A stretch of DNA of 7,364 nucleotides from contig CP070790.1 of NCBI GenBank assembly GCA_020346805.1, positions 1,970,549-1,977,912 of the forward strand, read 5' to 3'. Every line of letters begins with the position of its first letter. Within the stretch, counting starts at the first letter, position 1. This DNA is from Planctomycetota bacterium. Its GTDB lineage: Bacteria; Planctomycetota; Phycisphaerae; UBA1845; PWPN01. The translations under genes were made by a program, and so were the position numbers. The notes below the pieces were generated by a model, which saw only the letters and a program-made list of their open reading frames with translations, was not told the origin of the DNA and ran no database searches. This document shows positions 5,218 through 7,364 of the stretch, piece after piece.

Positions 5218-6223
5218 GTTTCATCAATGCCTTGATCTGCTCTGCCATTCGCGGTAATTGACGTATCAGGGCCTTTTCACGCAAAAATTGTTGATTATCC
5301 ACGGCAGGGTTCCCATTAATCTTAGCTCCTGCCGGTATATCCTTGGATATACCACTCAAGGCTGCCGCCCGCACACCGTCATTGATTCTTACATGATCAC
5401 GCACCCCCACCTGACCACCGAGTACCACACCGGTACCCAATTGGGTGCTGCCTGCTATGCCACATTGGGCCACTATCAGGCAGTGGGGGCCAATCTGAAC
5501 ATTATGTGCCACCTGGACCAGGTTATCAATCTTTGTCCCTTCCCCGATACGGGTAATCCCGAATTTCGCCCTGTCAACGGCACAATTTGCCCCAATTTCC
5601 ACATCATCGGCTATTTCAACACTCCCAATTTGAGGAATCTTCCTATGTTTACCCTCTACGAACTGATATCCGTAGCCGTCGGAGCCTATGGTGGTATTGG
5701 GATGAATAGCGACCCGGTTGCCTAATATACATCGCTCGCGTATCACCACTCCGGGCCACAGTTCGCAATCATCACCAATTTTAACATCGTTCCCAACGAA
5801 GACATTGGCATGCAGCACCACCCGGTCGCCGATCCGGGTACCGTCACCGACCACTACATTTGGACCGACGGCAACCTCTTTACCGAGCCCGGCCGTCCGG
5901 GCCACTTGGGCCGACGGATGAACACCCACCTTGGGCCGGGGAATGGGAGGGGCAAACCGCTCCAAAATAACCGCGACGGCCAACATGGGATCGGCAACCA
6001 ATATTGCCGGCATGGGCGTCTCACCAAACTGTTCCGACACCACCACGGCACCGGCCTTTGAGGTTTTGAGCTGCGGAATATACTTTTCGTGGGCCAGCCA
6101 GGTAATATGCGACGGGCCCGCTTCGGCAACCCCGGAAACACCGGTAATTCTGGTACCGGCCTCACCCCGTACCGCACCGCCTACCCACTTGGCAATCTCA
6201 ACCAACGTATAGCCTTTGCTCAT
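5180..6223 (-). CDS. lpxD: LpxD, UDP-3-O-(3-hydroxyacyl)glucosamine N-acyltransferase
   Basis: LpxD adds the second 3-hydroxyacyl chain, on the 2-amino group left by LpxC. The 347-residue length is close to E. coli LpxD (341). An N-terminal uridine-binding-type domain (about 1-100, with ITGVSGVAEAGPSHITWLA at 27-45) is followed by a hexapeptide-repeat beta-helix (about 100-300). Catalytic His240 is in QVAHN (E. coli His239). A C-terminal charged helix (about 315-345), rich in Glu, Lys and Arg, fits the ACP-recognition helix of the family. Two ATGs compete at 6229 and 6223. AGAGAG at 6231-6236 is only 1 base from the first but 7 from the second, so I use 6223. The gene lies 91 bases after ompH and overlaps lpxC-fabZ by 38 bases, so the order on the transcript (step 3, then 2, then 1) is the reverse of the pathway. 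Confidence 0.97.
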   Translation of the reverse strand: MSKGYTLVEIAKWVGGAVRGEAGTRITGVSGVAEAGPSHITWLAHEKYIPQLKTSKAGAVVVSEQFGETPMPAILVADPMLAVAVILERFAPPIPRPKVGVHPSAQVARTAGLGKEVAVGPNVVVGDGTRIGDRVVLHANVFVGNDVKIGDDCELWPGVVIRERCILGNRVAIHPNTTIGSDGYGYQFVEGKHRKIPQIGSVEIADDVEIGANCAVDRAKFGITRIGEGTKIDNLVQVAHNVQIGPHCLIVAQCGIAGSTQLGTGVVLGGQVGVRDHVRINDGVRAAALSGISKDIPAGAKINGNPAVDNQQFLREKALIRQLPRMAEQIKALMKRVEQLEATADDS

Positions 6224-6230
6224 ACCCATA

Positions 6231-6236
6231 CTCTCT
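6231..6236 (-). promoter_or_regulatory. Ribosome binding site that decides the lpxD start
   Basis: AGAGAG ends 7 bases before the ATG at 6223-6221 and 1 base before the ATG at 6229-6227. Only the downstream ATG has normal spacing, so the true protein should begin MSKGYTL and the longer MGMSKGY form is unlikely. Confidence 0.65.
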
Positions 6237-6314
6237 AATTAAAACCCGCGATTTCAATCCTGGGGATCGGCCTGAATCAATCAAATCAGCAAAAGCGCCA
6301 CCGCAAACAAAGTA

Positions 6315-6950
6315 TCACTTACTCAAGTCAACCGAGGAGGCGCCGCCGGCCCTCTCAAAAGCGGCATTCATACTGGTTAACACTTCTTCCGTCAGATCGA
6401 TAACCGGATCCGAATAGACCACCTTACGGGCCATAATCTGTTGATAAAGAGTATTGCTGTCCACCTTACTCATATCCAATTCTTCTCGGGTTACCACCAA
6501 CACAATCCCCTTGGTTTTGGCCACCTTGGCAATCTCAGCGGTTACCGTATCATAAGTTCGCTTGAGCCAGCGCAGATGGTTGGCAACCCTTATTTCCCGC
6601 TGCTTAAATTCCCAACTCCGGGCCTCAATAAGCTTTTCCTGGAATTCTTTTTCACGTTTGGCATAATCCTCGCTGGCCGGATCAAATGCTTTCAATGCCG
6701 ATGCCTCCACATTGAGTTCCTGCATCTTCTGAGCCATTTCCTCCCTGATCTTATTCTCTCTATCCTTCATCAATGCATTGAGAGTCTTGGTCTGCTCAAA
6801 TTCGTTAAAGACATAAACCAGATCCACAACCCCGACCTCTGACTGTTTTGCCGGCGCTATCGAGGTCTGAGCTTGATTGATGGTGGTCGAAACCGTCCAT
6901 ACCGCCAGGGCCACCAAAACAACCGTCAGCCAACTCACTCTTCTAGTCAT
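6315..6950 (-). CDS. ompH: OmpH/Skp-family periplasmic chaperone
   Basis: Skp/OmpH trimers hold unfolded outer-membrane proteins in the periplasm and hand them to the BAM complex. The 211-residue product starts with an export signal: Arg3-Arg4, then a hydrophobic stretch from about residue 6 to 20; the cleavage site is not obvious. After a polar linker comes the strand GVVDLVYVFNEF (40-51), the family's first core strand. A long Glu/Lys/Arg-rich helical hairpin or coiled coil (about 52-145) follows, then the returning strand KGIVLVVTREEL (147-158), where the family usually has a short beta strand. The DLT segment (185-187) and final helix fit the OmpH C-terminus. AGGAG at 6958-6962, 7 bases before the ATG, supports the start. 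Its place between bamA and lpxD is the classic arrangement for the family. Sequence conservation is low in this family, so the call rests on architecture plus context. Confidence 0.9.
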   Translation of the reverse strand: MTRRVSWLTVVLVALAVWTVSTTINQAQTSIAPAKQSEVGVVDLVYVFNEFEQTKTLNALMKDRENKIREEMAQKMQELNVEASALKAFDPASEDYAKREKEFQEKLIEARSWEFKQREIRVANHLRWLKRTYDTVTAEIAKVAKTKGIVLVVTREELDMSKVDSNTLYQQIMARKVVYSDPVIDLTEEVLTSMNAAFERAGGASSVDLSK

Positions 6951-6957
6951 CTGTTCA

Positions 6958-6962
6958 CTCCT
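6958..6962 (-). promoter_or_regulatory. Ribosome binding site of ompH
   Basis: AGGAG sits 7 bases before the ompH ATG at 6950-6948. The spacing is standard and it confirms the start that yields the signal peptide. Confidence 0.8.
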
Positions 6963-7028
6963 GTTTACTCGTATTTATTCGCAAATCGAGACTTATCCTG
7001 ACTTCCTATTTGGTCAACTACTCAGACC

Positions 7029-7057
7029 ATTAGACCCCCCCTATTACAATACTGCAA
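7029..7057 (-). promoter_or_regulatory. Candidate sigma70-like promoter for the ompH-lpx cluster
   Basis: On the minus strand TTGCAG (7057-7052) is followed after exactly 17 bases by TCTAAT (7034-7029), a fair match to the -35 and -10 consensus. Transcription would start near 7022 and give a leader of about 70 bases before ompH. The spacer contains a run of seven G (C at 7035-7041 on the given strand). A better -35 hexamer, TTGACG (7080-7075), lies further upstream but has no matching -10 at a normal distance. Readthrough from bamA could also drive the cluster. Confidence 0.35.
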
Positions 7058-7119
7058 GGGGTAATTTGCCATATCGTCAACACCCCCGGAGTTGCCCCTG
7101 GATAAGCGTATTGTCCCCA

Positions 7120-7364
7120 TTAGAAGAAAGGCAAGCCGATATAGAAGCTGAAGATTCGCTGATCGTCATCCCCATCCTTGGATACCGGAAGGGCAAAATC
7201 AAATTCCATCGGGACCGGGCCGAAGAAATCCAACATTATCCTAACCCCCGCACCAATCGACGCCCGCCAGGAAGAAATTCCAAAATCCCTTTCCACCGTT
7301 CCCATATCGGTGAACAGCACACCACGAATGTTCTTGGCATATAAAGGAAAGGAATACTCCGCCC
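7120..7364 (-). CDS. bamA: BamA, outer-membrane protein assembly factor, C-terminal end (cut by the right window edge)
   Basis: The last 80 residues of a BamA/Omp85 beta-barrel are readable from 7362 to the TAA at 7120-7122. They begin AEYSFPLYAKNIRGVLFTD and continue through alternating strand patterns, including RASIGAGVRI and GPVPMEFDFALPV. They end in a beta-signal strand (FYIGLPFF) whose last residue is Phe, as required for recognition by the BAM machinery itself. The pattern of a strand, the G-P-(V/L) turn, a strand, a charged KDGDDDQ loop and the final strand matches the end of the BamA barrel. BamA inserts and folds outer-membrane proteins; its POTRA domains and most of the barrel lie outside the window. 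It is followed by ompH after 169 bases, the standard bamA-skp-lpxD neighbourhood. A different Omp85 member such as TamA is less likely given this context. Confidence 0.88.
   Translation of the reverse strand, partial: AEYSFPLYAKNIRGVLFTDMGTVERDFGISSWRASIGAGVRIMLDFFGPVPMEFDFALPVSKDGDDDQRIFSFYIGLPFF

Noticed and set aside
5258..5725. A 155-residue plus-strand frame opposite lpxD
   Set aside because: It is a shadow of the lpxD beta-helix repeats, with no ribosome binding site or known domain.
7075..7094. A possible terminator after bamA (CAAC/GTTG inverted repeat)
   Set aside because: The stem is only 4 bp with a 9-base loop and no T-tract follows on the minus strand.
6877..7344. A 155-residue plus-strand frame across the bamA-ompH gap
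   Set aside because: It overlaps bamA and the ompH start in antisense and shows no domain. The gap itself is better explained as a promoter and leader region.
1..7364. A hidden defence system, CRISPR array, prophage, insertion sequence or RNA gene
   Set aside because: Read on both strands, I found no regularly spaced repeats, transposase or phage motifs, tRNA-like cloverleaf or rRNA segments. Nearly all bases are explained by conserved housekeeping genes.

Overview
The window is a dense, moderately GC-rich bacterial chromosome segment, and every gene I can support lies on the minus strand, so the biology reads from right to left. It holds the end of bamA, then ompH/skp, lpxD, a fused lpxC-fabZ, lpxA and a Gfo/Idh/MocA-family dehydrogenase. 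After a 249-base spacer come an agmatinase-type ureohydrolase and the first half of a DEAD-box RNA helicase, which runs off the left edge. The gene content means a diderm (outer-membrane) bacterium that makes lipid A. The lpxC-fabZ fusion is known from Bacteroidetes, Chlorobi, Planctomycetes and related candidate phyla, and is not the usual proteobacterial arrangement. I therefore infer an FCB- or PVC-related, possibly uncultured lineage, but cannot fix the phylum from this sequence alone.

Region 7364-2983 is an outer-membrane biogenesis cluster. BamA inserts beta-barrel proteins into the outer membrane and OmpH/Skp carries them across the periplasm. LpxA, the LpxC domain and LpxD catalyse steps 1, 2 and 3 of lipid A synthesis. 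The FabZ domain dehydrates 3-hydroxyacyl-ACPs, the same acyl donors that LpxA and LpxD use. Spacing is tight (lpxD and lpxC-fabZ overlap by 38 bases; lpxA and the dehydrogenase are 2 bases apart), so lpxD to the dehydrogenase very likely forms one translationally coupled unit. A candidate sigma70-like promoter lies in the bamA-ompH gap.

The dehydrogenase at 1946-2980 is the most interesting gene. Its position directly behind lpxA resembles gnnA, whose product oxidises UDP-GlcNAc for conversion to the 2,3-diamino sugar nucleotide used to build hydrolysis-resistant, all-amide lipid A. The partner aminotransferase gnnB is not in the window, and neither is lpxB.

Region 1945-1 looks functionally unrelated to the lipid A genes: a spacer with small direct and inverted repeats, the complete ureohydrolase with all its metal-ligand motifs, a short hairpin, and the N-terminal RecA-like domain of the helicase. 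I found no rRNA, tRNA, CRISPR array, insertion sequence, phage gene or defence system. Residue matches to E. coli proteins were made by eye from memory of those sequences.
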